Assembly (NCBI RefSeq): GCF_026914185.1
Contig: NC_070569.1
Span: 2,852,001-2,916,000 of the forward strand
Reading direction: 5' to 3'
Length of the DNA stretch: 64,000 nt
From: Puccinia triticina
Taxonomy: Eukaryota > Basidiomycota > Pucciniomycetes > Pucciniales > Pucciniaceae
The position numbers and the translations under genes are program-made. The notes below the pieces were generated by a model. It saw only the letters and a list, made by a program, of their open reading frames with translations. It made no database searches and was not told the DNA's origin. The stretch's first letter is position 1. Each line of letters begins with the position of its first letter. Positions 1 to 11,694 of this stretch are shown one piece after another.

Positions 1-462
1 GCCATACATGAAAATTAATCATCAATACTCCATCAATTTATGATGTTGTGGATTTAGCTTGAAATTTTGATGCAGTAGCACAGAAAAATCACTAAAGCTA
101 AAGTAGTGTTGTTTTCTGCTACTGTAGCAAGAAGCGTAGCAGAATTATGCTATATGCCACTGAAAATAGCTCACTAATTTTGCTGATTTTTTCCCCTAGA
201 AAAGAAAATCAAAAAGTATAGCACCCAGCCCACTAATAAAAGCACAGCACATTGGGTCCCAAATTGTTATGCTTTTGCTACACTTGCCGCTCTGTGTTGT
301 GGCATACAAAAATGTGAAAGTTAAAAAGGTTTTCTCTACTATATTTTTACTCCTACCAGGCCTCAAGATAACACCAAATGGATTCTACAGCAAATTTAAC
401 CCCTAGTCCCCACTGGAGGCGCCCCTGGAACCCTGCTTACACCTCCTTGGATCTACGGATGA
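1..462. other. AT-rich flank, no gene seen
   Basis: No convincing reading frame, RNA gene or terminal repeat is visible. It is the outer flank of the gypsy insertion and, beyond that, of the hAT element whose left target duplication the gypsy element split. Confidence 0.5.
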
Positions 463-1581
463 TGTCAGGCGCGGTGATGCCAAGAGTATATGTACTCCTC
501 TAGCTACACCGGTGACTGCGCAACGGTGCGGTGGTACGCGCGGCAAAAGTGCGATAAAGTGCAAAATAACTTTAAAGTTATTTTTAATATACCCAAAAAA
601 GGGGTTAACGGAGGGGCCAGGAGCGCCTGGGGTGGTTAAGTGCCCTCCGGAAGATCTTACAGGGCCTGCGCACACTATGCGCAGGGGTGGTGTGACCTGT
701 GACGTCTGGGGCCCAGTTAAGGGGGTGTTTCGAACGTGCAAGATGTTCCCAGGAGATGGTGGGGGATATATATCCCGATAGAGAAAGAAAAAACAGTGGA
801 CTTACTCGGAGAGAAAGTCCACGATAAAAAAACGACGAATGACTCTAGAGAAACCAAGATCAAAGGACGGTCAGGCTGGCGGACTAGTCGGGTAGACAAG
901 GGCGAGGCTGGCGGTACGGCGAAATGGTTTGTATGAATCTGGGGAGGCTTTTACTCGCTCAAAAGCCTCCCTTTATGTATTCTTGCGGCGACCGGTAGGG
1001 TCGCTGGTCTATTTTCAAATTCATCGCGGCTTCTCAGCCGCGGGAAGAACTAGTTAGGACAGGAGTGGTAGAGTGTTCTATTGCTCGCATCGCTCTTGTC
1101 CTCTTTACTCAACGACAAGTTTTACTCTTCCTCGGTCCGAGGAAGAGTTCCACTCTTTATGACGTTTTCTTGGTTGTTCATCTTCGGCCGGGGGAGACGC
1201 AGCAGTTTACTTCTTCACTACTCTCCTCCGGCCGTTTCCTGTAGAACATTCTACGGGTTTTTTTGTTAGTTCAACAATAGCAAACCCGTTCTCTTGGCCT
1301 GAGAACGGGTTTTTGGATCATGGCTACTATTCTTTCTCCGGCCGCTACCTGCGGCTGGAGTTTTGACAGTCTCTCCTCGATTCTATACATCGTTTGAGGG
1401 GAGGTTTTTTATTACATATTCCTTTTCTTATGCGCGGCGCTCTGCGCCGCTTTTATTGTTTAATAATGAATATGGTATTCATTTTATACAAGGCGCTCTG
1501 CGCCGCAATAAATGTGTATTTTTAACAATTGTTATATATCAGTTAGCTGGGCTCTAACTTAATATAGTAGCCCGGCTGACA
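463..1581 (-). repeat. 3' LTR of the gypsy element
   Basis: TG...CA terminal repeat, 1119 bp, same length as the partner at 9450-10568. It is dense in inverted repeats: a 22-bp perfect palindrome at 563-584 and stems at 665-685, 796-822, 942-971, 988-1004, 1025-1042, 1124-1148, 1241-1254, 1282-1312, 1336-1360, 1434-1450 and 1466-1482. Transcription signals should lie here by analogy with other LTRs, but no specific TATA box or polyadenylation site is claimed. Confidence 0.95.
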
Positions 1582-1593
1582 TTCCCTCCCACC
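1582..1593 (-). other. Polypurine tract of the gypsy element
   Basis: On the minus strand GGTGGGAGGGAA directly precedes the 3' LTR start TGTCAGCC. An uninterrupted purine run at this place is the usual plus-strand DNA priming site of LTR retrotransposons. Confidence 0.75.
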
Positions 1594-1621
1594 AAGATAA
1601 GTTACTTGTAACTTAGCTGAG

Positions 1622-3605
1622 CTATTTACGCTTAGAAACTCTATAATTGCGTAAGTGAATTGCTCCGTCTGGGATATTATTTTCTGGCAGCCATTCATCT
1701 TTGTCTGCAGATTGGTTTCTGTATCTTACAAGGTACAGTCTGGTAATGGCATCTTTACCTAAAACTCTCTCCTTTTTATCTTTGAGGATTTTATGTACTT
1801 TAATTTGCTCTTTAGGAGATGGTTCTTCTATGGGTACAGGTACTGGTATGGAAGTTGGTTCATTTTCCCTCTGAACATATCTTTTTATGAGGCTTACCGG
1901 AAACACCGGGTGTTTCCTGCTAAATTCTTCTGTAAGAATTACTTCTACTGCATTTTTACCATGTAGGTTTTTAATCACAAAGGGACCTACAAAGGCGGGT
2001 TTAATCTTCCTACAACCTCCCAAGTTGTTAAAATTTACAGTAGATAGAAGTAATTTTTCTCCTATATTGAATTCTGGTTCTTTATGACTCTTGTCCCAGC
2101 GCATCTTACTGTACTCAGCTGCTTCTTGGACACATTTGGCCGCATGTTTATTTGTGGCTTCTAGCATTTGCTTAAAGTCCAAGGCCGTAGGGTGCGCCAG
2201 CGGTAATTTGTCATTAAGCGTGTCTTTTGGTAATCTGGGAATCCAACCCCTCTCTAGGATATATGGCGCTTCTTTGGTAGTGGAGTGCTTACTACTATTG
2301 TAGGCCATTTCTAGGTCGGGGAGTAAATTAACCCAATCATGTGTATACCCATCTTTATTTTTAAATTCTAGCCCAAAGGCGCAAAACCTTCTTAAAAGAT
2401 CTTCCAATGTCTGGATCATTCTTTTGGCTAGACCATCCGTCTGTGGATGATATGCAGTTGAGAAGGCTAATTTAGTGCCTAACATATCATGGAGATTTCT
2501 CCAAAATTCAGATGTAAACTTTGGGTCTTATTTTTGGGATACCTACGTCCGCCATGATTCTATTCCAGAATAGCATAGCTATTTCCATAGCAGTGTCATC
2601 TTTGTGATGCGGAATAAACCTAGCTCTCCTGGAAAATCTATCTACAACCACTAGGACTGAGTTATAAGAGAAGGCTCCTCCCGGAGGTAATCCTGTCACA
2701 AAGTCCATGTTAATGATTTCCCACCTAGTTTTGGGTTCAGCTATGGTCTGCAATAATCCAAATCTCTTTCCAGTCTGTTTGTTAGCTTTTTGGCATGTTA
2801 CACAGGATTTGACATATGCTTTGGTTTGACTTTTCCAATCAACCCACCAGGCTGTCTGTTTAATCCTTTCTAAGGTTCTATCTTCGGAGAAGTGACCTGC
2901 GCCAGCATTATCATGACACTCATACAACATATTTTTAATATGACTTTCTTTACTCAGGACTATCACACTGGAATGTCTATGTCTGAAGTATATTATGCCA
3001 TCCAACAGAGTAAATTGTCCTGCTTTGTATGGTGTCAATAGGTATTCCGGTAAGCTAGCAATCAATTCTGGAGCACTGTTTTCATTATCCAGAATATTGA
3101 TTAGCTTAAGAAATTCTAAATCTTCACTATAGTTGATTCTAACTTCTTCAAAGAATGCGTCATCAATGTCACATACGTGAATTCCTAAAATGGGGAATAC
3201 ATCCTCATCTTCCAGATCATAGGCAGGATTATCTGGAGTATTAGGCAAGGCCCATCTACTTAGCCCATCTGCATTAGTATGCTTAGCTCCCGCCCTATGG
3301 ATAATGGTCATGTGTCCCCTATACTGTTGTATTGCAATCTGCCATCTGAGCATGTGACGGTTGGGCATCTTCATGTTCATTAGGGTTCTTACTGCTATAC
3401 AATCTGTCACTACAATGATCTTACAACCTTCTAGATAATAATGTAGTTTCTCTAAGGCCCATAAAAGACATAAACATTCCATCTGACTGGCTCCATATCT
3501 CATTTCTGTCTTACGGACTTGTCGAGAAATGAACAGCACAGGTTTTTCTACAGGAATACCATCAATTATGAATTCTTGATGTAAAGCTGCTCCTATGCCT
3601 TCGAA
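1622..3605 (-). pseudogene. Gypsy pol 3' part: RNase H, integrase, chromodomain (frameshifted)
   Basis: Reading from 3605 downward, the frame continues the reverse transcriptase ORF after one in-frame TGA (3603-3605) that interrupts the start of RNase H. RNase H-like text ([11 protein letters not shown]) is followed by a zinc-binding integrase region (H...H...CVTCQKANK) and the integrase core ([13 protein letters not shown]). Near 2528 a small deletion shifts the frame, and the conserved Asp region before DPKF is damaged. The rest continues at 2485-1622 with the AYHPQTDG integrase motif and ends in a chromodomain-like segment (YLVRYRN...DEWLPENN). The chromodomain is what places the element among chromoviruses. 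Two lesions make an active polyprotein unlikely. Confidence 0.85.
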
Positions 3606-6470
3606 TCAAGCGTCTATGTACAGTATAAATGGCAAAGAGTAATCTGGTTGCGCTAGTACGGGAGCTGTAGTAATAAGCCTTTTTAGTTGCTCGTATTGCT
3701 CTACTCTCCCGTACGTCATCTCAAAGAAGACATCTTTACTACACAACTCGTATAAACTTTTTGAGATGTTTGCAAATTTAGGGATATGTTGTCTGTAATA
3801 ACTACAAAATCCCAAAAATGACTGCATTTCTGTCATTGTCTGTGGCATAGGTTTAAGCAGAACTGCTGCTACTCTGTTTTGATCTATGGCTAAAGATAAT
3901 CCGGAGACTATATGACCCAAAGCCTTGAGCTCTTGAAAACCAAAGTTGCATTTCTTGATTGACATTTTCAAACCTGCTGTAATAGCTGTACGGAGGACCA
4001 ATCTTATTTTTTCTAAATGATGCTCCCAGTTTGTAGAATATATGATAATGTCATCTATGTAAATCATCATCCAACTTTGTCTAATAAAGGATCCAAATAT
4101 TGTGTCCATCATACGCTGAAAGTGTGACGGAGCGTTTTTTATACCAAATGGCATCCTTAAATATTCATACACTCCTAGATGGCAGATTATTCTCATAAAT
4201 TTTCTGCTCTCTTCTTTAATAGGTATTTGATGGAACCCTTTAAGAACATCCATTGTCGTGATATATTTAGCTTTTGCTAAATTATGCAGTGAATGGTCTA
4301 TCCTTGGAATAGGATAATTGTCTGCCTTGGTGTAATTATTAAGGGCTCTAAAATATCCTACCATACGGGATTTATCATTATGCCATGCTATAATCACGGG
4401 CGTAGTTATTTCCACTTGTTCATTATGGCCTACCTTCCTCAAAACCTTAAGTTCTAAAATTTCCTTGATGTGGATCTCTAAGGCTTCCCTAGACTTAGGG
4501 CTGGAAGGATAGGCGGCTCTCCGTAACGCAGGAGGGTAGGGGGGCTGACACGTAAGTTCTATCTCAATATCATGTCCTGAGATATTCCCTATGGGTTCCT
4601 CCTTTGTGCAAAAAGCTTCTTCATGCTCAAAGCAGACTTGCAATACATCTGATTGTTGTTCTGCGGTTAAATTACTACTAATAGCAGCTTGAGACATATA
4701 ATTTTGACTGAACTTAATCAGTTCTTTATTCTCATGACTTTTACCCGGAGGGTTCTGAAAGCTAATGTTACATATCTCAAACTTTCTTTTCCAATCACCA
4801 CCTATAGTGTAGTATCTGTTTTTGCTTTGAATTAAATCTATTCCATATAAGCAGAATGCATCATTACCTATAATGAGATAATCACACACAGCATCTTCTA
4901 GGACTACGAATTCTATGTGTAATCTCAAAGAACCTTTTGTGTGCGGAAAAATAAGAGGTAATTTAACTATCCCTATTGGTTTAAGGGCTGAGTTACAACT
5001 GCTAAATTTAGCCTTGGGCGTGGGGAAAAGGTTATTTTTCCAGTCAGGGTAACAATAGTCTAGTAAATTGGTGCTAGTGCAAGAACAAAATGCTCCAATG
5101 TCTAAAAGAGCTCTGACTTCTCTCTCATCGAAGATAACTGTTGTATAGCTAGTTTTTCCCAAAGTGTAACCCATGCCTTCTTCTGGTTTATTTGTCATTA
5201 GTTTGGCGTCTGATACGTGCCCAAATCCCAGTGAAGAGTCCCATTTCTGTGGCAAATTGGAATCTCCCTGGATTACCGTGATACGCAATGGATCGCCTAG
5301 ATCAGTTTGTATTACGTTGCATTTGGCATTAATTTCTGGTTCATCCAGGCAATCTCCAACTTCAGGCTCCATACTGATAATGTCGAATTGGGATCCCGTA
5401 TCAGATAGGTCATCTTCATCTGACTCTACTTCTATATTATTAATGCGCTTACGGGGTTTAGGGCAATCAGGTCTCTTATGGCCTTTCTCTCCACAATTAT
5501 AACACTCAATACTAGTTGGTTTTCTAGTAGGTACTTCTGCATTTTTTCTTTCTGCAGCCGTGTTTTCTCTAGGAGCTAGGTTACGCCTCTCTTCATACGT
5601 CTTGGGTTTCCTGTCCAATTTCTTAGCCACAATAATTATTTCTATGGTGGCTACTAATTCAGACAAGTCTACGTCTGCATCTTTCAACCTGCACATTACA
5701 TCATGTTCTAAGTAATTAGGGCACTTTTTCAAGATTTTCTTAGTGACAAATTTCTGAGCTGGTTGATTATAGATACAATCAATCCTTTTCTTCTGACTCA
5801 GACACCATTTGTATGGGTCATCTTTAGTAGGATCAAAGAAATCATTCTCATATGCGGCTAGCATTTTATCCTCCCAGACATCTGTACCAAACTGTTTGTG
5901 GATCAGTTTTTTCCACTCTTCCCAGCTTACTTTTCCGACAGATTTCTTTTTTCTAACGAACCAGTCCAAAGCCACGCCTTCAAATAACCTTGGTAATCTG
6001 GCGGTTACTACCTCATCAGTAGCTTCGTAACACTCAAGGAGATGATCTACATAATCTATGAAGTGGATATGATCATATTCTCCTTCTCCAGAGAATTTAG
6101 GCCATTCTTTCATTGGCGGCATCAGTTTGCATTTGGTCACTGGATCTAAACTATTCATGAAAGACGTAGTCTGTCTTGGTTGGTCCTGGTAAGGTTGGGA
6201 ATCACTGGTCGCGTTTGGGCGGGGCGACCTGGTTGGTTCTTCTTCCTTAGGAGGTATAGACCTTTCTTGTTGTTGGAACACTCTGTTCCTGTTATTTAGT
6301 AAAGGATTTTTAAACCTAACTTCCTCCGTCTGAGCAGATTTGGAGTTATAAATCAGATGAGGGGGGGTCTGTATTCCTGCTACATTTTGTTTAATAGTCT
6401 TTATCTCTTGTTTCAGAGAGCTGATTTGCTCCGCCCTGGAGATGTTAATTTTATTTACCATCTCTTTCAT
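3606..6470 (-). pseudogene. Gypsy gag C-terminus, protease and reverse transcriptase
   Basis: A 954-residue open frame ending at the in-frame TGA 3603-3605. A gag-like segment (EWPKFSGEGEYDHIHFIDYV, about residue 118) precedes a CCHC zinc knuckle CYNCGEKGHKRPDC near residue 327. A retropepsin-like site follows near residue 455, reading DIGA instead of the usual D-T/S-G-A. The reverse transcriptase shows TTMDVLKGFHQI (first catalytic Asp), MPFGIKNAPSHFQRMMD and the YIDDIIIYS box near residue 805. It begins in a coiled-coil-like stretch and lies in another frame than the upstream gag end, so the listed start is only the first Met of an open segment and may not be a true initiation site. Confidence 0.85.
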
Positions 6471-6639
6471 GTTATATTTCCTGATGACTCACTAAGTCTA
6501 TTAAAATTTGTAACTGGGCGGATTGATGTTCCTCACGCTCTCTGTTTACTTTGATAACCTCAGTTTTCAAAGTAGACAACATTTGGCTTTTAAAATCTGC
6601 CATATCAATGTCAATATCCGTAAGTTTATCTTGTAGACT

Positions 6640-7476
6640 TTAATTTGTACCAGTCATATTCTCAAGGCTTTTTGTTATCTCACTCATCTTACCCTTAATC
6701 TCTCCAATAACTTGGCAAAACTCAGGGATTTTAACAAAATGTTCTTGAGACATGTCTATTGCACGACTGACAGCAGATTCAAGAGTGTTAATAATAGAAG
6801 TATGACATTCCACAATTTTTTTGTTTGTAAATTTATACTGGTTGCCAGAGTTACTATGCAATGTAGACAAATTTCCACACAAGTTATCAAACATATGGAA
6901 AATGAAATCTCTATCAACTACATCTGGTCGTAGGCTTGTTCCAAGGTGTTCGCTGCCTTCATGACTTGAGCCCAACGGCCGCGGTCTTTTCGGAGATGGT
7001 TGCTTTGAGTGGTTGGAAGAGCTTTTCGTTTTTTTGAAGTCCTCGCTGGAGGGTCGATCTGTTTCAACACCGTCCAGGGGTTCCAACCCTCCACGAAGGA
7101 CTCTAACTCCTTTTGAGTGAGAAACTTCTGAGCCGCTTTTTGGCTCTCTTGAGCTCCGCGTAGACCGGCTTTGAGCTCCTCCGGAGATCCTTGAGCCTGG
7201 AGAGAGATGCATTTTCTCCAGTTGGCTCGGTGCACGTACACCAAGTTCTGGATCATCTTGACTTGCTCTTCCTCCAGCTCTTTGGCCGTTTTCACCGGAG
7301 CTTTGGTTTTCGAGGTGCTTGGAGCTGGGTCTGTGTTCTTCTTGAACCAAAGCGGGACCTCTAAGTCCTCTGGATCCTCCTCCAACTGATCCTCCAATGG
7401 CGGACCCTTTGCGGCTGCCTCTTTTCGGAGTGGCAAGGGGTCCTTCGAGGTCAGGTCTGGAAGATCGGGTAGACAT
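6640..7476 (-). pseudogene. Gypsy gag N-terminal region, reading frame broken
   Basis: The first Met at 7476 (MSTRSSRPDLEGPL) opens a 278-codon frame, but its middle is low-complexity and looks like a shadow. In the overlapping frame (7436-6918) the middle reads as a plausible charged helical protein (PEDLEVPLWFKKNTDP, LEEEQVKMIQNLVYVHRANW). The last third of the first frame (DRDFIFHMFDNLCGNLSTLH to ENMTGTN) is again protein-like. My inference is that the ancestral gag used the first frame, then the second, then the first, so this copy carries compensating indels, followed by a stop at 6640-6642. No known Pfam gag family could be assigned by eye. Confidence 0.55.
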
Positions 7477-9422
7477 TGTATCAGTGTTTTGTTTGTTTTA
7501 TAAGGGGTCAGATTCTGGTAAAAATTTGACTAACTTTTGACTTCCGGTTTGGAGTCGCTGACGTCAATGTCCGCTAAGTTCTCGGCGGGAGCTGGGTCTA
7601 TTTCAGCTGCGGAGAACGGAGGGATCGGTCAGTGATGCGGTTTTCTGCAGTCAGTTTTGCAGGAGAGAGTTACTTACGGGTATCTATCGGGTGGCGTATA
7701 GTGCCGGCGACGTAGTTTGGTTTCGGAGCGGGCACTGTTATTATCCAAGCAGCAAAAGTGTTAGTGCTCCGGTGGTGCGGAATAGAAGCGGGATGAAACT
7801 TGAAAGAATTGGAGCAACTGAAACATTGATTGCTTTCTTTTAATCTTCTTGTATTTACAAAGTTTAATGATGAAAGCAAATTATAAGGAGAAATGTTTAC
7901 CTGAAAGCAGCACGAGGTTGTACTGAGTTCTAGGTTAAAGCTCCTGATTGCTTGCGCTTGCACTTTGCTAACGTGTGATAAGTCTGAGGATTTGGTGCAG
8001 GGACCAGTTATATGAATAAATTGGTCTTGTCCTGTCTATACGGATGGGCAGTGGCTAGGTCTGTATTGGCAAACATAGTTTGCTTTGCTTTAGTGCTGTT
8101 GTTCTGCATGCTTGATCTTGTGAGAAAGATCTGCTCACCTCTGTCGGTGCTGGCCGTAATCCTGGCTAAGAGTGAGTCTTGCGCCTGGTTCCGAATACGC
8201 TGGGCGAGGGTTCTGTCGAGTATAGAGTTGGTCAGCATGAACTGCGTATCAACTTTATCTCTGCTTGGCTACGTACCCGGAGGCTTGGTCTGGTCTCCCT
8301 TTTTCCTTTGCGGTTGCCGTTGCGAGTGCCGTGTCTACAAGGGACCGTGCGACTCTCGTCAGCAATAGCTTGGGTTTAGGGTTTGGCTGGACTGCTAGAG
8401 GGGCTTACCTCTTTGTGCAGCTGGGGCTTGGTTTGGGTCTATCCGCGCGAGCTCTCTGAGAGATTGCTGCGGGTGGGTCTGGTCTAACCGCACTAGCTTC
8501 CGAGGAGGTTGCTGCGGGTCTGGGGCTATATTCTCACAAAACTTACTAGTAGGTTTCTTCAACGGAACGTCTACTTCGAGCTTCGGCGCAGCAGCGGCTG
8601 CGAGATTCTTTTCGGATTGGGTTTTTCGAACCACTGTAGACAAGGGATCAGGGTTTTAGCGGGTTTTGCTGAGGGTAAGTCAAAGAAAAGGTCGGAATTT
8701 TTAGATCACTTTTTCGTTCTTGGCGAGCTTTGGCTTTGCGGGCGTAATGTTCTTGCAAGAAAAGCTGAAATCAAATTTGGCCTTCGATGCTTTCTTTCTG
8801 CTCGCGTTCAATTCGGTCGGTAGCAATTTTGAGTTGCTCTTTGTATGAAAGCAGCTCCCAAGCGGTCGGGACGTAGTTCCGGTCGCGTTCTTCTTTCTGT
8901 TCTTTAAGGTAACGGAGGTAATACTGAATTAGTTCGTCGTTCTTCTGCAAATCCACTGAAACAGAAGGACGAAGTTAGAAAAAATACGGATTTATAAAGA
9001 TTCCTGAAAAGGAAAATGGTGGTTACGCGCTAAGAAGCGCGTGTATAGAGCGCTGGGGAGCGCAAGGTGAGCTGCGCTAAGAGTAGCGGCTTTAAGTTAG
9101 CGAAGTAGAGCTGTTTGATAGCTCGTAGTAGCGCAAGGTTAAGTGCGCTGAATATCGCGACTTAAGCTGCTAGAGGTAGAGCGGCTTCTGCTGTGCAGGG
9201 TAGCGCAGGTAGTGCGCTATGAAGAGCGGGTAGGGAGCGGTAATAAACCTAATAAATTAAGTTTTAACAGGCAATATTGCCTACTGCGCTCGACGCGCGG
9301 GGGTTTAGACTTAACGTAAGAGTCAAGCAAGCTTGAGTAAGCTTAAGAGTGAGTTTGGTTTGGTTTATTTTGTTGGATAAACAAAAAAAACTATGTAGAT
9401 TATGGGGTTATGGGTTAAAACA
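7477..9422 (-). other. Long untranslated leader of the gypsy element
   Basis: About 1.9 kb between the primer binding site and gag without a convincing reading frame on the element's strand. The part at 9025-9240 is a degenerate array of GCGC and AGCGC words. Introns or small leader ORFs cannot be excluded. Confidence 0.5.
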
Positions 9423-9439
9423 GGTTTTGTTCCCGGCCA
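9423..9439 (-). other. Candidate primer binding site
   Basis: On the minus strand, ten bases after the 5' LTR end, lies TGGCCGGGAACAAAACC. It starts with the TGG expected opposite a tRNA 3' CCA end. The primer tRNA is not identified; the ten-base gap is larger than the usual zero to few bases. Confidence 0.45.
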
Positions 9440-9449
9440 GACCCCCAAT

Positions 9450-10568
9450 TGTCAGGCGCGGTGATGCCAAGAGTATATGTACTCCTCTAGCTACACCGGT
9501 GACTGCGCAACGGTGCGGTGGTACGCGCGGCAAAAGCGCGATAAAGTGCAAAATAACTTTAAAGTTATTTTTAATATACCCAAAAAAGGGGTTAACGGAG
9601 GGGCCAGGAGCGCCTGGGGTGGTTAAGTGCCCTCCGGAAGATCTTACAGGGCCTGCGCACACTATGCGCAGGGGTGGTGTGACCTGTGACGTCTGGGGCC
9701 CAGTTAAGGGGGTGTTTCGAACGTGCAAGACGTTCCCAGGAGATGGTGGGGGATATATATCCCAATAGAGAAAGAAAAAACAGTGGACTTACTCGGAGAG
9801 AAAGTCCACGATAAAAAAACGACGAATGACTCTAGAGAAACCAAGATCAAAGGACGGTCAGGCTGGCGGACTAGTCGGGTAGACGAGGGCGAGGCTGGCG
9901 GTACGGCGAAATGGTTTGTATGAATCTGGGGAGGCTTTTACTCGCTCAAAAGCCTCCCTTTATGTATTCTTGCGGCGACCGGTAGGGTCGCTGGTCTATT
10001 TTCAAATTCATCGCGGCTTCTCAGCCGCGGGAAGAACTAGTTAGGACAGGAGTGGTAGAGTGTTCTATTGCTCGCATCGCTCTTGTCCTCTTTACTCAAC
10101 AACAAGTGTTACTCTTCCTTGGTCCGAGGAAGAGTTCCACTCTTTATGACGTTTTCTTGGTTGTTCATCTTTGGCCGGGGGAGACGCAGCAGTTTACTTC
10201 TTCACTACTCTCCTCCGGCCGTTTCCTGAAGAACGTTCTACGGGTTTTTTTGTTAGTTCAACAATAGCAAACCCGTTCTCTTGGCCTGAGAACGGGTTTT
10301 TGGATCATGGCTACTATTCTTTCTCCGGCCGCTACCTGCGGCTGGAGTTTTGACAGTCTCTCCTCGATTCTATACATCGTTTGAGGGGAGGTTTTTTATT
10401 ACATATTCCTTTTCTTATGCGCGGCGCTCTGCGCCGCTTTTATTGTTTAATAATGAATATGGTATTCATTTTATACAAGGCGCTCTGCGCCGCAATAAAT
10501 GTGTATTTTTAACAATTGTTATATATCAGTTAGCTGGGCTCTAACTTAATATAGTAGCCCGGCTGACA
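9450..10568 (-). repeat. 5' LTR of the gypsy element
   Basis: Partner of 463-1581, equal length, about 10 substitutions. Several differences fall in hairpin stems: the stem matching 1124-1148 has one C to T, the stem matching 1095-1119 has one G to A, and the stem matching 1241-1254 has one mismatch. Confidence 0.95.
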
Positions 10569-10871
10569 GATGATCATCGGTACCCGTTTGGGGGTACCCG
10601 GCACCAGCCAGCCCGGTACTGCTTGCACCAGCCAGGCACCAGCTGGGCGGTGCCGGGTGTCTGTTTTGGAAAAGAAATCCAGGAGGTAGCCGGGTACAGT
10701 TGCGCGCAGCATTCTACTGTACAGAGCTGCCCGCAAAACTTGTTGGGCTACACAGGGGAAAACCCCAACTGGGTCGGGGGTCCAGCACTCTAAAAGAGTA
10801 CATTTTTGGAGTCTACAGATCAGTGTGTAGATTCCAAATCTAAAGTGGTAACCAATTTGGTCCAGCCAATG

Positions 10872-10898
10872 TGTTTTTTTTTTTTTTTTTTTTTTTTT
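10872..10898 (+). repeat. Poly-T tract in hAT 5' region
   Basis: An uninterrupted run of T of about 26 bases in the non-coding left part of the hAT element. No gene is seen between the left end and the first transposase exon. Confidence 0.8.
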
Positions 10899-11639
10899 CA
10901 CAGCCCATTTCACAGCCCATATTTTGGGACCCACCTCCAAATACAGGCATAAGTACATATGTATGGGGTCCTAAACCCATACTTATGCCTCCTGGTTGGG
11001 CACTAAACCCACACATGAAGGCAGAAACTGTCATGCAGTGCTTTCAGGAGTGCCTCGTGGGTCTAAAACCATAGCTGGGACACCATACCATGTCCCAGCC
11101 GCCCAAAAATATGTGAAAAACTGTATTTTTTTCCAGGTTTTGGGCCCCAACATTTGGGACCGGCCCAAAACCTTGTACAGTGGAATGCCGCGCGCAACTG
11201 TACCCTCTGCATGTACCGCCTCACCCCCATAATATTCCATGGAGGGGGGGGCTACCACGTAAGGTCGTCCTGTCCGTTTGCACGCAAACGGACAGGGCAA
11301 GACTGTACAATGGACCTGTGAAACTGTTTCAGACTTGTCACAGCTCTGTTGTTTGCATACATATATGATTGCACTCACCACCTCACTCACCACCTCAGAT
11401 CCACCCATTATGGCATCCAACCGCAAGAGAAACAAGCAACCTTGTGCTTCATCAACCTCCTTACCTCAACCTTGCAATTGGGATGACAGCCAACCCACTA
11501 TAATCCAACCACAAGAAATGGATCCGCTCATCACTCCAAGAAGCACTCAGCCCCCTCCAGAAACAAATCACGAAGCAAGTGACACACAGGAGCTACGTGG
11601 GTGGTTTCTTTATCCAATTGCTAAAGCTCAATACTAACC

Positions 11640-11694
11640 AGAGACTTGCGCGTTCATGAAAAGCCCAGAGACTTGCGCGTTCATGAAAAGCCCA
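11640..11694 (+). repeat. Tandem duplication of about 27 bp
   Basis: The text AGACTTGCGCGTTCATG with its flanks occurs twice head to tail in the hAT transposase exon region, a local slip that breaks the frame. Confidence 0.8.

Larger units (their letters stand above)
463..10568 (-). mobile_element. Full-length Ty3/gypsy LTR retrotransposon (chromovirus type), degenerate
   Basis: Two 1119-bp LTRs (463-1581 and 9450-10568) start TG and end CA. They are flanked by a perfect 5-bp target duplication GATGA at 458-462 and 10569-10573. The coding strand is minus, so the 5' LTR is 9450-10568. The order gag, zinc knuckle, protease, reverse transcriptase, RNase H, integrase, chromodomain is that of Ty3/gypsy chromoviruses. 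I counted about 10 differences between the two LTRs, roughly 1%, so the insertion is fairly recent. The frames nevertheless carry stops and frameshifts, so this copy looks non-autonomous. It inserted into the 8-bp target duplication at the left edge of the hAT element. Confidence 0.95.

Noticed and set aside
512..936. Small ORFs in the gypsy LTR, present in both LTR copies
   Set aside because: They recur only because the LTR is duplicated; no domain and dominated by hairpin sequence.
942..971. Bacterial-type intrinsic terminator
   Set aside because: A stem followed by T residues is present, but the context is a fungal LTR; it is one of many hairpins.
6918..7436. Independent 172-codon gene overlapping gag
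   Set aside because: It is in the same frame as the downstream gag-pol ORF and is better explained as the middle of a frameshifted gag.
9423..9439. tRNA gene fragment
   Set aside because: No cloverleaf around it; the match to a CCA end is explained as a primer binding site.
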